The position numbers and the translations under genes are program-made. Positions 10,072 through 21,028 of a stretch of DNA of 64,000 bases are shown here, piece by piece. Position 1 is the first letter of the stretch. Every line of letters begins with the position of its first letter. Source of the stretch: Parietaria judaica (Eukaryota > Streptophyta > Magnoliopsida > Rosales > Urticaceae); NCBI GenBank assembly GCA_954871525.1, contig OX940866.1:16267001-16331000 (forward strand). The letters run 5' to 3'. The notes under the pieces are model-generated. The model ran no database searches and was not told the DNA's origin. It worked only from the letters and a program-made list of their open reading frames with translations.

Positions 10072-12849
10072 TGTTGAGAAGTTCATTACGTTTCCCGTTA
10101 ATATTATCACGAAATATGCCGTCGAACTGTCCGGGTAACATTTAAAAAATTATTTAACGCGGAAAAACTTGTTAACCGTACGACGGATCGAACATCGGAT
10201 AATAGCCAAAAATCAAGATCTGATAAATATTAAGTAATTTAATATTCATAAATCATTATTAATAATCTAGTCTATAGGAAATAAATAAAAGCAGTAAATG
10301 ATCGAATTTATTAACCCAATGCATAAGGCCGTATCTCATTGTGTTGACTTCCCGCTGCGCGTTCTGAGCTTGGCAGGGCTCCGCCGGTCCTGAGGGAAAC
10401 TCTCGCGATCTTCCAGGATATTCTCCTGCATTCCTCGTACCGAAGTGTGGGCTTCCCCGGCAGGACTCCGTCGCAAACTTTAACTGATGGTTCTTTTAAA
10501 ACTTCCGAAGAACAACGTCTCACTAAGCCGAACCAGAAAAACGGGAGATTAGAAGCAAAAATTCACAAGACTCTAAGGGAGAGAGAGAGGTCGAATTTTG
10601 CTCTGGGGAAAGGTGTGAAAAATGTGTAGAATGAGCTCCCCATTTATAGGCCCAGACTGTAACCAAATTGGAGAAATTCCATCCCCTATTTATAGGCTCA
10701 GACTGTAACCGAATTGGAGAAATTCTCACCCCTATTTTTCGATTACTATATATTAAATATAATTATTTATTTCAATCCAAAGGTCTAGATTAAATCTTAT
10801 CTTAATCCAACGGATATCATTAATTAGGGATTCAATTAAATAAGAAAGAATTGGTGAAATAAAAAACCAATCTTATCCACTTATTTATTCAAAATTAAAT
10901 ATATATATATAATTAATTTCGAAAATAATATATCCAGATTCAACGGTTGAAATAAATCTTAAACCGATCTAATGGACCAAATTGATTTAGGATAAAATCA
11001 AATACCCTAAGACTTAGTAAAAGCTCTAATTCGATTTTATCCACACCATTAATTCGAGAATTATATATTATATATATTATTAATTAATTTCCAATCCGAC
11101 GGTAAAGATTAAATCTTAAACCGATCCAACGGATACAATTAATTAGGCTAATTCAAAAACCCTAAGCTTGGTCACCAAGCTATCAATTTTGAATTAGGGT
11201 TAGGGTTAAAATAAATTATCTCAATAAAACGGCTGATATTAAATGCTAACCGATCCAAAAGATTAAATTGATTTTAGAGTTTTTCTCAAATATTTAAACA
11301 TTAGGTACTTATACCGTAAATATGAAAAGACCAAGTCTAATCATTCGAATTAGCTACTGTTCCACATTCAAGGGCTGCCATCGATTTTACACTTGTATAT
11401 ATATATATAAATATATATTTTGCTTATTAATATAAATCTATTAATTATTAATTAAGATATTAATAATTAAATCCAAATAATTAAATTATATTAATATCTA
11501 CTGATTTCAATATCACATATTTAAATGTCGTGGTGCAACACCATCATTTTAATTCGTGACACGTGATTTAATTTCATAGTTTACTGAAACGATCACAAAC
11601 TTAAAAATTCTCTAAATCACAAACCGTATGTCGAATTGACTCGGTTACAAAAGAAAAATTTCTTAGAATTTAATTTCCAACAACTTTCATGTTGACACAA
11701 AATCCAAATTATAATTTCTTTTGTCTGTTAATTTCGGTTACCAGGATATGTTACTTTTGCCACGCTACTGATAAAACTATTGGATGTCGGACACATACTT
11801 CAGTTTTATAAATCTTGCCAAATGGTTAAACATCTCCTATCACGTACATATCATCCGTTACGAAGCTATCCTGGGGACCATGGACCCGTATCACTTAAGC
11901 TCCAACGAACTGCTAGGGTGTTCGTCAAACCTCGGTGTAATTCCCCAATAAACTCGAGGCTGCACTCTTTAGTGATATAATATATATTATTCCCTTATAT
12001 CAACAAGATTTCCATTGATACAATCAATTTTAGGTTATTGATCTTTCACTTGATGATCCACACACGAGCAGGCGGTTTTTACCGTTTTGTGTCTCATTGC
12101 ATTTTCCTCCTTGACTCAGTCAGTAATATTATGAATAACCCACTTATGGTTTCGATTCATAAGTTGCACACAGGTACCTCTCACTTCTCACCGCCGACAA
12201 CCAAGGGAGTCATTATGACTCTGAAGAGAGCTGTGTGATGCCCATCTCTATGACCAAGCTACCCTTATTGTTGACTATTATGTTCCCAAAATAATAGTGT
12301 TGGGAACGACAGTAACAATGTGTTCTTTAACGGTTAAATCAAAGAACAATCAAGTCAACAGATCAGACTCAAGATCACTCAGGACTTAGATATAATATTA
12401 ATTTGATTATCTACTAGTGACTCAACTCCAAGTTATTAGTGACAGTCTTATATGATAACTTCCAGAGTTTAAGTCAGGTCAAGTCCAGTACGAAGACACT
12501 TCATACCTAATGCACTTCTAGTGAGTGTGACACACACTTAATCCAAAATAAGATTATACCACTTTGTCACATTAATGACCTTATTCGATTAATAGGCTCC
12601 CACATAATTAATCAGGTCATGGAAATTTTAAGTTCATTTATTATGCTTATTAATTCTTCCTCACATTTACTCACTTGTGATAATAATAACATAATTGCAT
12701 CATTTATGTACTAAGGAACAAACATTCTATTATACATTACCTGAAACTATAATAAGATTAACATAATAAGCACCATCTTTTATTCAACGACTTGTCATAA
12801 TCTATTACAAATAGGATAAAATAGCTTGTTTAAGAACACATGTCCATCA
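10072..12849 (-). mobile_element. Solo LTR, family A copy 1, with perfect 5-bp target duplication
   Basis: On the plus strand this unit starts TGTTGAGAAG and ends CATGTCCATCA. It is flanked by ACCTT at 10,067-10,071 and again at 12,850-12,854, a perfect 5-bp target duplication. No internal retrotransposon region is present, so it is a solo LTR left by recombination between two LTRs. The orientation is minus: a CCTATAAATG-type TATA box reads on the minus strand near 10,640. The LTR is 2,778 bp. Related copies are at 31,564-34,206 (same orientation, truncated) and 56,684-59,334 (opposite). It sits in the leader intron of CACTA unit 1, so it postdates that element. Confidence 0.9.
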
Positions 12850-12867
12850 ACCTTTTCTTTTTTACAG

Positions 12868-13538
12868 ATTTCAGTGGCACCCAAGTCAGAACGCACAAGA
12901 GGATATATGGTGCTTAGATCCGGATCGTCGAGCCAAAACCGGCCTCAAGTCAACGAGGATGACCCAAGCTACACTTGTTCAAGCACCCAATTTCAACACA
13001 GAAGTGGTAAAGAAACGATTTCAAGTTCTTCGCAAGCGGCAAATATGCCCGGAGCGAGGATTTGCCACTTTACCGATTATCGATATGGGTGGACTTGGCG
13101 ACGCTTTTAATGACAATATCGAACAATGCGGTTGGCATGATTTCATGATCATGCCTAAGTTTAAGGCGAGGAGGACTTTGGTCCACGAATTCTATATTAA
13201 AACAGCCTGTTGCCGACCGACCAATGCCGAAGCGTAACTACGATGATCCGCCCATTAGAGCCTTCGTGGCTCACGGTGTTCGGATCATTCTCGAGTTTAA
13301 TACGTATTGTAGGTCGTTTTGGCCAGGTGTCTACCGAGGATTTGAGGCGCCAAATCAGATTCCACCAATGTCATGGCCAGCAGCATATCCTGATCAGTAT
13401 CCGCCGGCATTTGCTGAAGCTGTCGGGAACGACAGAGGCGGGAACGGTAAGGGCGGGAACGAAGGAGGCGGGAACGACGATGATTTGAACCCAGAGAACC
13501 CAGAGAACCCCGAGGAAGTGAATAACAGAGATGATTAG
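12868..13538 (+). pseudogene. CACTA gene unit 1: PF20167-like coding exon
   Basis: After a TTTTTTACAG acceptor comes a coding-like stretch in more than one frame. In the frame starting at 12,959 it reads VVKKRFQVLRKRQICPERGF, a GLGDAFNDN block, CGWHDFMI and LVHEFYIKTA. This is the pattern of the putative plant transposon protein domain (basic N-terminus, GW motif, then LVxEFY). After a stop at 13,235 a second frame (13,224-13,538) continues with a Pro-rich part, a Gly/Asn repeat (GGNGKGGNEGGGN) and an acidic NPENPENPEE tail. A frameshift between the two parts is the simplest explanation. The domain is usually met in gypsy-like elements. Whether it truly belongs to the CACTA element or was picked up is not known. 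Confidence 0.45.
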
Positions 13539-13789
13539 ATGATTAGGTTTCAACAATTTGGTAACTTGTTATGTTTATTTTGTTTGAACAATTAGTTATT
13601 CTTTTATGTTTACTTTGAACAATTATTTAGTTACTTTGAAAAATTAGTTATTTTGTTTTGTTTGAAAAAATTTATCTAAATTAGCCTTCTTATTATACTT
13701 CGCTTTGTTTAAATAAACAATTAAAACGATTTTAAAAGGTCTGTTTTTTACCGTTAAACAATTGAACAAATAATTATTTAATTGTTCAT
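13539..13789. other. Short AT-rich spacer, presumed 3' region of unit 1
   Basis: TTTGAACAATTAGTTA-type phrases repeat loosely over about 200 bp after the stop codon at 13,538. No other feature is seen. Confidence 0.35.
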
Positions 13790-14345
13790 CCCGCGGCCTT
13801 TATTCATTAAAGCCGCGGCGTGTCTTTGTTTTTTTTTTTTTACTGTTATAGCATTTGATTTATGAAACTCGCCGCGGCGAATCAGTACGTGCCGCGGTGG
13901 GGTTCATAAATAGGAGGGTATAATGGTAAAAACAAACACACACCGCGGCTTTTATAAATTAAGGCCACGGCATGGACACAAAAACCTTCGGGGTATGTAG
14001 TTTCGGCCGCGACGTACACAGGATACGGAATTATACAGAGAGCATGCTTTTTTCAAGTCAATTTACGCAGTGGCGTGCAGAAATTGCCGCAACATCAACA
14101 ACCACGTTGTGGCCTTCAAACATAGTGCCGTAGCGTATATAGGTGAAAATCTATACAGAGAGCATGGTAATTTCGATCCCACTTTCTCCGTAGCTTATAC
14201 AAAAAAGGCATCGGCATCAATTTATCGGCCGCGGCGTAGTTATAAAATGGCCTCGGCATATATTCGACTACGGGAAAGACCGTGGATGAATAAATTGTGC
14301 CGCGGCATGTTTACCATGAAGCCGCGGCGTGTGACAGCTGACAAA
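13790..14345. repeat. GCCGCGGC array 2
   Basis: About a dozen exact or decayed GCCGCGGC palindromes lie here, with a second motif, ATACAGAGAGCATG, at about 14,033 and 14,153. Roughly the first 210 bp are repeated in direct orientation at 15,820-16,020, sharing ACGTGCCGCGG, the block GGGTATAATGGTAAAAACAA and GCGGCTTTTATAAATT. The two copies bracket the BED-finger gene. Confidence 0.75.
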
Positions 14346-14515
14346 AAAAGGCTATATTCTTGCAAGTACAATTATTAATTTCCAATGTTAAAAAACAGCT
14401 ATATTAGCCAAAATAAATTTTAAAAAGATAAAATTCATAAGTTTAGTCTATTTATACCATAGTAACTTATATTTTAACTAACACAAATCTATCCTCCTAC
14501 TAAAAATATTGAAAA

Positions 14516-15044
14516 ATGGCTATGGATGATCATCCGTATTCTTTTGGTAATATCCCGGTCATTATGGTGTCTTCCTCCTCTGATGATGACGAGGTAAATG
14601 TAATTCAAAATCTCTCAGATGATACCATAGTCCAAGAAACAAACTCCGAAGATACTATAGTCCAAGAAACAAACTTCAATGATACTGTAGTCCTAGAAAC
14701 AAATTCCGATGATGATGATGGGGTTTCGAATTCCGATGAAACTGTAGAGTCTGAAATGCCTTCGAATCTAGCTCCTTGTCAGATTCCCACTGCTTGCACC
14801 GTTGGCTCACGTCAGAATGTGGGGGGGGGGGGGGGGGGGGGGGGGGGGGGCTGGAACATTATTTTCTTCATTGTTGGATACCGATTTCCATATCAAGCAT
14901 GAGTGGAACAATTCGACTCAAAATCTACATAAGCTCGCAAATTGCAAATGGTGCAGACAACAGTTTCTTGCCAACGTTGGAAAAGGCACGAGTCATCTCC
15001 GTCAACATGTCGTGCGTTGTCGTAGAAAGTTTGGACTTGATTAA
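14516..15044 (+). pseudogene. CACTA gene unit 2: acidic BED-type zinc-finger protein, frame broken at a poly-G run
   Basis: The first frame (Met at 14,516) gives an acidic N-terminus with a run of Ser and Asp, then three imperfect repeats of about 12 residues built on DTIVQETNS. It then enters a 30-base G run. Past the run the productive frame is shifted by one. That frame contains WNNSTQNLHKLANCKWC, then GTSHLRQHVVRC and a stop at 15,042. The pattern W...CxxC...GTSxLRxH...C is a BED finger, a DNA-binding fold common in hAT transposases and some regulators. No hAT catalytic core follows. Removing one G (or adding two) would restore a single frame, so the break may be a sequencing or assembly error. 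A DNA-binding accessory role for the element is inference. Confidence 0.5.
14821..14850 (+). repeat. Homopolymer run of 30 G
   Basis: Exactly 30 consecutive G are present, inside the reading frame of the BED-finger gene. Such a run is poorly determined by most sequencing methods, so the reading frame across it should not be trusted. Confidence 0.95.
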
Positions 15045-15610
15045 TTTATTAAGTATGATTTCTAGATGTTTTTTTTTATAATTTTACGTTGTTTAATTGT
15101 ATTGTTAAAATTATGTAATCGCGAGATGTGACAATATTGTAGTTTTAAAAGTATTATTTATAATGTGGAATTGTTATAAGTGATAAAGTAATTTTAATTT
15201 TATTAATATAAATGTGTTTTCATAATTATTGATATTCTATAATTAATTATTTATTTTAATATACATATTCGATGATGTTGAAAGCGTTACAAATACCTGA
15301 TTATAGCGAATTATGATATTTTGTAGTTTTAAAACTACTAGATATAATGTGTAATTGTTGTAAATGATATTTTTTATATTATATTAATTTGGCGTTATGT
15401 AATAACAAATTGTAATATTGTTGTAGTTTTAAAAGTATTAGATGTAATGTTGAATTGTTGTAAGTGAACCATATATTTTGAGTTTTATTAATATAAACGT
15501 GTATTTTCATAATTCTCGATATTTTGAGTTATATTAATATTAACGTGTATTTTCATAATTCGTGATATTTTTCGGTTGTAATGGGTTTTCGTAAAATAAT
15601 ATTCTCTGAA
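15045..15610. repeat. AT-rich degenerate direct repeats after the BED-finger gene
   Basis: A module containing TTGTAGTTTTAAAAGTATTA, then AATGTTGAATTGTTGTAAG and TATTTTCATAATT, recurs three to four times with drift, near 15,130, 15,325, 15,420 and partly 15,500. It is noncoding and is probably the 3' flank of unit 2. Confidence 0.6.
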
Positions 15611-15614
15611 TTAT

Positions 15615-16320
15615 GAAACCCGCCGCGTCTTGTAAGACATATGCCTTGGCGTGGCATTAAACCCTAAACCCATATATCGTAGGGTATAAAAGTAAAAAAC
15701 TGAACCACGCCGCGACTTCTCATAACCACGTCTCGCCATTATGATGACAAGCCACGGTGTGAAGTAATCAAGCTGCGGCTTAGAAGGGTTAAAAAACAAA
15801 CAGAGAGCATGTAAATTGTTTAATTGTGCATGCCGGGGCCTTTATTCATAGGAACCACGACGTGTTTATTTTACCCTTATACCCTTTACGGCCGCGGCTA
15901 AGAATTACGTGCCGCGGCGGGGTTCATAAATCGAGGGTATAATGGTAAAAACAAAAAACAAGCCGCGGCTTTTATAAATTCAGGCCGCGGTTTGAAAACA
16001 AAACGCCACGGCACGTGTCAATCAAGTTGTGGCGAATAAGTGTTACAAAAATATACGGAGAGCCTGTAAATTTTGATCTAGTTTAGGCGACGGCGTCTCA
16101 TTACAAAGCCGCGACATTGTGATGATAAGCCACATCGCGAATTAATCATGCTGCAGCATAGAAGGGTTACAAAAACAAATAGAAAGCATCAATTTTGATG
16201 AAGATTACGCCGCAGCTTGTTTTTAAAGAGCCGCAGCCTGGATGTTCGACGATGGGAATTTGGGTCATCGATAGAACACATGTCGCGGCTTTGTTATGAG
16301 ACGCTGCGGCCTATGTCACA
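15615..16320. repeat. GCCGCGGC array 3, upstream of the transposase
   Basis: This is the densest array, with about 20 exact or decayed palindromes (AGCCGCGGC, AGCTGCGGC, CGCCACGGC, AGCCACGGT). It carries further copies of the ACAGAGAGCATG motif at about 15,799, and decayed ones near 16,057 and 16,180. It ends about 160 bp before the transposase start. Many variants are transitions at CG, as expected from methylated cytosines. Confidence 0.75.
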
Positions 16321-16479
16321 GATCTACCTTATTTACCCTTCATTATAATTCTTGTCATACCCATTTATACCATAAACTCCACAAACCCTCTTTTTTTAAT
16401 CCTTGGGCGACTTGAATTTGTTGTCGTTGTTTCGTCACGGAAGAGAAATGTATTTTTCTTGAAATTCTTCATTTGCAAT

Positions 16480-17960
16480 ATGTCATCTAGGGAATGGATG
16501 ACGAAAAATAGAATGAGCGATGTTTACCAACATGGTGTTCAAGAATTTTTGGATTTTGTTTGTTTAAACTTCGAAGAAGGAGATTTGATTCGGTGTCCTT
16601 GTCTTTTATATAGATATTTAGTTTCGAAATCTATGAAAGTAGTCAAATCGCATTTATTAGCATTTGGTATTATGAGTTCGTATAATCATTGGTACTTTCA
16701 CGGAGAAAAAATCCGTGGTAAAAGAGTCAATGATTTGGGAGAAGAAGAGGAAGCCGATGAAATTGGTGGTATGATGGATGATATCGACTATAATTTCGTG
16801 GGAAGACCGGAATTATTAGAGTCAATTGTGGGGGATTTCGAAGGGCCTTTGTATGATGGGTGTAAGACAACGAAAATAGGGTTTTTGGTATCATTATTCC
16901 ATTTAAAGGCGGTGGGAAGTTGGACAAATTCTAGCTTTACACAATTGTTGGAAATCCTTCGCGAAACGTTGCCGACCGGTAATAAAGTTCCTACAGGAAT
17001 GTATGAGGCAAAGAAGACGTTGGGATTGTTAGGTCTGAAGTTTGATAAGTTTTATGCATGTCCAAAGGATTGCATACTGTATAGGAAGGAGCATACATAA
17101 TTAAGTGAATGTCCGCTCTACAGTGAGTCAACGTGAAAGACAGGTAATGAGCCTCACGGAGGTATCAAATGGGTTCCGCGGAAAGTATTATGGTACATTC
17201 CCCCATTCACGCGCCTCAAAAGCATGTTTAACAATATTAATCACGCGGAGATCATGATTTGGCACTCAAAAAACCGGAGTAATGATGGCAATCTAAGACA
17301 CCCTACTGATTCTTCACAGTGGAAAATTTTTTATACCCATTATCAGGAATTCAGTTCAGATACGAGGAATTTGCGTCTCGGTTTGGCCACTGACGGGATA
17401 AATCCTTTTGGTAACATGAGTAGCCGCTATAATGTTTGGCCGGTAATACTTTGCAACTACAACCTCCCTCCGAAGCTTTGTATGAAGCAGAAGTTCTTGA
17501 TGTTGACGCTTTTGATTTCGGGACCGAGCCAACCAGGAAATGACATCGATGTTTACTTGGCACCTATGGTCGATGATCTAAAGATTATGTGGAACAAAGG
17601 AATTAAGATCAACGATGCTTACCTTGACGAAGTGTTCAAGTTGAAAGCAATGTTAATGTGGACAATCAACAACTTCCTGGCGTACGGGAACTTGTATGGT
17701 TACTCGATGTAATGTGCTATTGGTTTTCCTGTTTTCATCAAAAATACATCTTCGATCTGGTTGAAGCATGGGAAAAAGACAGTTGTTCTCAATCATAGGA
17801 GATTTTAACCGAAAGATCACCCGTACAAAAAGAAAGAAAAAATGTTTAATGGACATCAAGAACATCGACCTCCTCCAAAAAATTTGAACGGCGAAGCTAT
17901 AAATAAGTTGATTTTTGAAAATACTTATGAAGTGCTTGGAAAAGAACGTTGAGTGGTAAA
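16480..17960 (+). pseudogene. CACTA gene unit 3: TNP2-type transposase, N-terminal and central part
   Basis: The start is placed at the Met of MSSREWM, the usual beginning of the transposase-associated domain. REWMTKNRMSDVY and then GDLIRCPC follow. The same frame runs on through an in-frame TAA (17,098) and TGA (17,134) into the TNP2 core: RNLRLGLATDGINPFGNMSS, then YNLPPKLCMKQKF, then PGNDIDVYLAPMVDDL, then WTINNFLAYGNL. After another TAA (17,710) the frame still shows WLKHGKKTV, LNHRRF and FNGHQEHRPPPKNL, and further stops follow. The TNP2 family cuts and pastes CACTA elements by binding their ends in the nucleus. With at least five in-frame stops this copy is dead, but one frame is preserved throughout, which suggests decay mostly by point mutation. 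Confidence 0.88.
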
Positions 17961-17968
17961 AGTTTATC

Positions 17969-18559
17969 ATGAACGGAGCGAAGGAAGCTTTGTGGATGGC
18001 TTCCGGCGATAAAAGTTTCCGAAGGTCATTCTTTGAACTACAAGAGGTTTGTATCTATGAAGGATATGAGACTTATCGGAATGAAGACTCACGATTGTCA
18101 TATGTTGCATCAACAAATACTACCTCTTGCATTGCGATGGTTTTTGCCAAAGGAAGTTCGATTCGCAATTTCAAAGTTATGTGAATTTTTCAACAAAATT
18201 TGCTCCAAAACAGTTAAGATACAAGATCTTGACGAGATACAAGCGGACTTGGTTAAAACCCTATGTATGCTTGAGATGTTCTTTCCACCCGCATTTTTTG
18301 ACATCATGATTCACTTAACTGTTCACTTAATACGCGAAGTTGAGTTATGTGGACCTATATTTTTACGGTGGATGTATCCAATCGAACAGCATATAAAATT
18401 CTTTAAGGTACGTGAAGAATTACAGTCGGCCAGAGGGGAGCATTGTCGAAGGATATATGGCAGGATAGTCGGTTGAATTTTATGCAGAGTATTTCCCGAG
18501 AGCTCGGCCAATCGGTGTTCCCAAAATCGCAAAGGTGGAATCAATAGGCTTATCTGCAG
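17969..18559 (+). pseudogene. CACTA unit 3, DUF4218 part of the transposase gene
   Basis: In the frame opening near 18,000 the sequence reads RFVSMKDMRLIGMKTHDCHM, a SLKDxKLxGLKSHDCHVLM-type block. It is followed by LPLALRWFLPKEVR, FFNKICSK, LCMLEMFFPPAFFDIMIHL and RWMYPIEQHI. This is the DUF4218 domain that follows TNP2 in plant CACTA transposases. It lies in another frame than the TNP2 core, so at least one indel separates them near 17,960. The C-terminal end is again frame-shifted after 18,476. A splice donor CAG/GTCATT at 18,560 closes the exon. Confidence 0.85.
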
Positions 18560-18680
18560 GTCATTATTATAATTTATATAAATAAATATGATGTTAATAT
18601 TTAGATTACGTATTGACTGTAGTATTTATTTATTTTGATGTTTTAATACACAACAAATCTTTCAACTGTCAACTGAACAG

Positions 18681-19434
18681 AATAGGAGCAAGCTGTTCTT
18701 CATGTGTTGCACAATTCAGCCGACGAGGACCCCTTTATTGATGTGCATATAAATGAAAAATGGCTACAAGAAGAGCACATTCGTACGTTTGCAAAGTGGA
18801 TCGATGAATATATATATGCAAGAAGAAAGAATTATGATGAGACACTATTTAAGATCTCCGACAGGCCTTCACAAGTAGTTACCAGGTACACGTCGTGGTA
18901 CGTTAACGAGTACACGTTTTACACAAGGGAAAGGGACGAAAACACCCCGTACAAAGCAGTGGTGTTACATTATTTGCGGAAGGAATGCATGTTGCGTCGG
19001 CCAAGGATAAGAATCCAAAACAAAGTTTTATGAGCTAATTTGGCTATGTAGAAGATATTTGAGAGCTTGATTATTGTGGTTTGCGAGTTGGATTGTTTAA
19101 GCGCGAATGGGTGGACAACAACCACGTAAAAGTTAACAATGATGGAGTTACATTTGTTGACTTTAGACGGATAAGTTATGCCAATGATTCATTCATTTTG
19201 GCATCTCAAGCATCTCAAGTGTTTTATGTCTCGGATCCAGTTGATCCAGAATTATCTCTCGTCGTGCATGTGAAGGCAAAAAAAATAGATGAATCGAATG
19301 AACAAGTGGAAGAAATCACTACCATCACACCATTCTCCAACGGGCTACCATCGTTTGAAGACGTTGATGATGATAATGATGATGATGTTTCGTTTTTGCT
19401 ACGTCGAGATATCCCGGCAAAAAAACTTGATTGA
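18681..19434 (+). pseudogene. CACTA unit 3, C-terminal exon with DUF4216
   Basis: After an acceptor TGAACAG at 18,680 the frame gives a helical linker (EKWLQEEHIRTFAKWI), then TSWYVNEYTFYTRERDE. Past a frameshift near 19,030 it gives FKREWVDNNHVKVNNDGVTF and then SFILASQASQVFYVSDPVD. The WVDN...GxTxVD...FILASQAxQVFYVxDP pattern is DUF4216, which follows DUF4218 in these proteins. The reading frame ends in an acidic Asp-rich tail at 19,434. Order and content match a full-length plant CACTA transposase C-terminus. Confidence 0.85.
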
Positions 19435-19635
19435 ATAATAATTTAACTGTAATAATGTTATATTTCTTTCTTGTTTTTCAATGACTTTGTAAGTTTACGT
19501 TTAAACATTTTTAGAAATCATTATATAATTTGATAATTTTATTTTAGTCTAATTATGTTGTTGTAATTTGTATCTTTGAAATTATTTTTTTATAAATAAG
19601 TTTATCATACACATGTATTTTTAATTCATTTTTAC

Positions 19636-20165
19636 AGCTCGTGCCGCGGCCGGCTAACTATGTGTCGCGGGCTGTTCATAATCCGCTGTATAATGCCGCT
19701 GCTAGTTACATATCAAACAAGGTTACGCCATGGCTTAATACTGAACAAACCGCGACAACCTTTAACATGCATCATCGGTTTGTAGTACGCAATGGCTATT
19801 TTTGATATTCAAAATTATACAGAACTTAAGTGATTATTTTGAATCAGGTCTCGCCGCGGCCTCACATACCATGCCACGGCTTACCCAGACAAGCCTCGGT
19901 GGTATACAGAGAAGCCGCGGCGTGTTTAGTTCTCAAAATTTTACAGAGGCTAGGTTATTTTGATCCTATTTTTGCCACGACCTATTTGTAAACCCGCCAA
20001 GACATTCATGGACAAGCCCTAGCGGATTTAGAAAATGCCAAAGTGTTCTCAGTTTTAAAAATTATACAGGGGCTATGTTTTTTCGATCCCTTTCCCGCCA
20101 CGGCATGAATGGTTCACGCCGCGGTAAGTACTTCGCCACGTATGGTAATGCCGTGGCGTGTATCG
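19636..20165. repeat. GCCGCGGC array 4
   Basis: About 14 exact or decayed palindromes (GTGCCGCGGCCGG, CGCCACGGCATG, AGCCGCGGCGTG) mix with three decayed copies of the ACAGAGAGCATG motif (about 19,815, 19,940 and 20,068), each followed by a TTTTGATCC-like phrase. It lies 3' of the transposase, where a right subterminal region would be expected. Confidence 0.75.
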
Positions 20166-21028
20166 GGATTTCCGACCACAGTTTGTTCTTCCATCGTTCA
20201 AACCCATTTTTAAAATTTTTAATTTGATTTTAACCTCCATTTCCCTCTCTTTCTTTCTCATTTCAGCACTATTCTTTCTGTCTCTTTCATCTCTCTCTCT
20301 TCCTCTCTTATCTCTTCTATTTTCTTTTCTTTTTAACATTCCGTCGCCGACGCCGCATTCCGCCCTAGACGCCACCGCCGTTTGCGGTACTGGTGGTGCA
20401 CTACTTATTGTTCCTTCAACAAGCTAGGTAATCCTTGCCCTGTGCCCTAAATCCGAGTTATTGATTCTAACAAGGTTAGATTCCTATACCTAATTAATAT
20501 TAAGTATGTAATGCATTATTTTTAATGTTTATAGTGTTTGTAATGAAATATTTTTAACCTCTTGTGATTTTGTAAATATTTCTTAGTGAGTTGATAAATT
20601 TTTATAATTTTATGAATTTGTTATGAAGTAGATGAATTATCATATTAAATATAGTGTTTTAGGATATGTTTTTGAAATTTTTGTTTATATTTGTGCTTAG
20701 GTTTTTTGGCGTGTTAAATTATTTAATAATTTTAATGACTTTGTGGTTTATATTATATAATGAGTTTTTTTTTGTGTGTTTAGATTTAAGTTGCTGAGTT
20801 TTTTAAAACTAATTTGATGTTAAATTTAACGGAAATGAGTTAAATATATTTAGGAAAGCTAGCTACTACGTCATATTGTGTGAGAAGTAACTAGGCCATC
20901 ACCCGGTCGAGAAGAAACTACGCCCGGTTAGTTTTATTTTTATTTTTGTGTAAGTGTTGTTCATTGAATTGATCTAGTATTTAAAATTGATAATTTATTA
21001 CGTTAATTGTTTTATTGAGGTATGAACG
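20166..21028 (+). other. Leader-like, pyrimidine-rich DNA after array 4
   Basis: A CT-rich block (20,230-20,340) is followed by a GC-rich CGCCGTCG-type segment and then an AT-rich, intron-like stretch. This mirrors the layout of 9,440-10,071 after array 1. It could be the leader of a further gene unit whose body was displaced by the copia-B insertion at 21,029. No coding frame is recognisable. Confidence 0.35.

Larger units (their letters stand above)
8956..21028 (+). mobile_element. CACTA-like (En/Spm) DNA transposon region, right terminus missing
   Basis: The left end begins CACTAGTACAAATTG at 8,956, a CACTA-type terminus, and it abruptly interrupts the satellite. The interior holds a PF20167-like gene, a BED-finger gene and a TNP2-type transposase. 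Four GCCGCGGC arrays flank or separate them, as expected of CACTA subterminal repeats, although here the arrays also occur internally. No inverted copy of the terminus (TTGTACTAGTG) was found before the copia-B LTR begins at 21,029, so the right end is lost or lies beyond that insertion. The region could be one large element or two overlapping ones: the leader at 20,170 looks like a second unit start. A solo LTR occupies 10,072-12,849. Confidence 0.65.

Noticed and set aside
20166..21028. Right terminus of the CACTA-like element
   Set aside because: The inverse of CACTAGTACAAATTG is absent. A weak TTAGTG phrase near 20,585 does not align beyond six bases.
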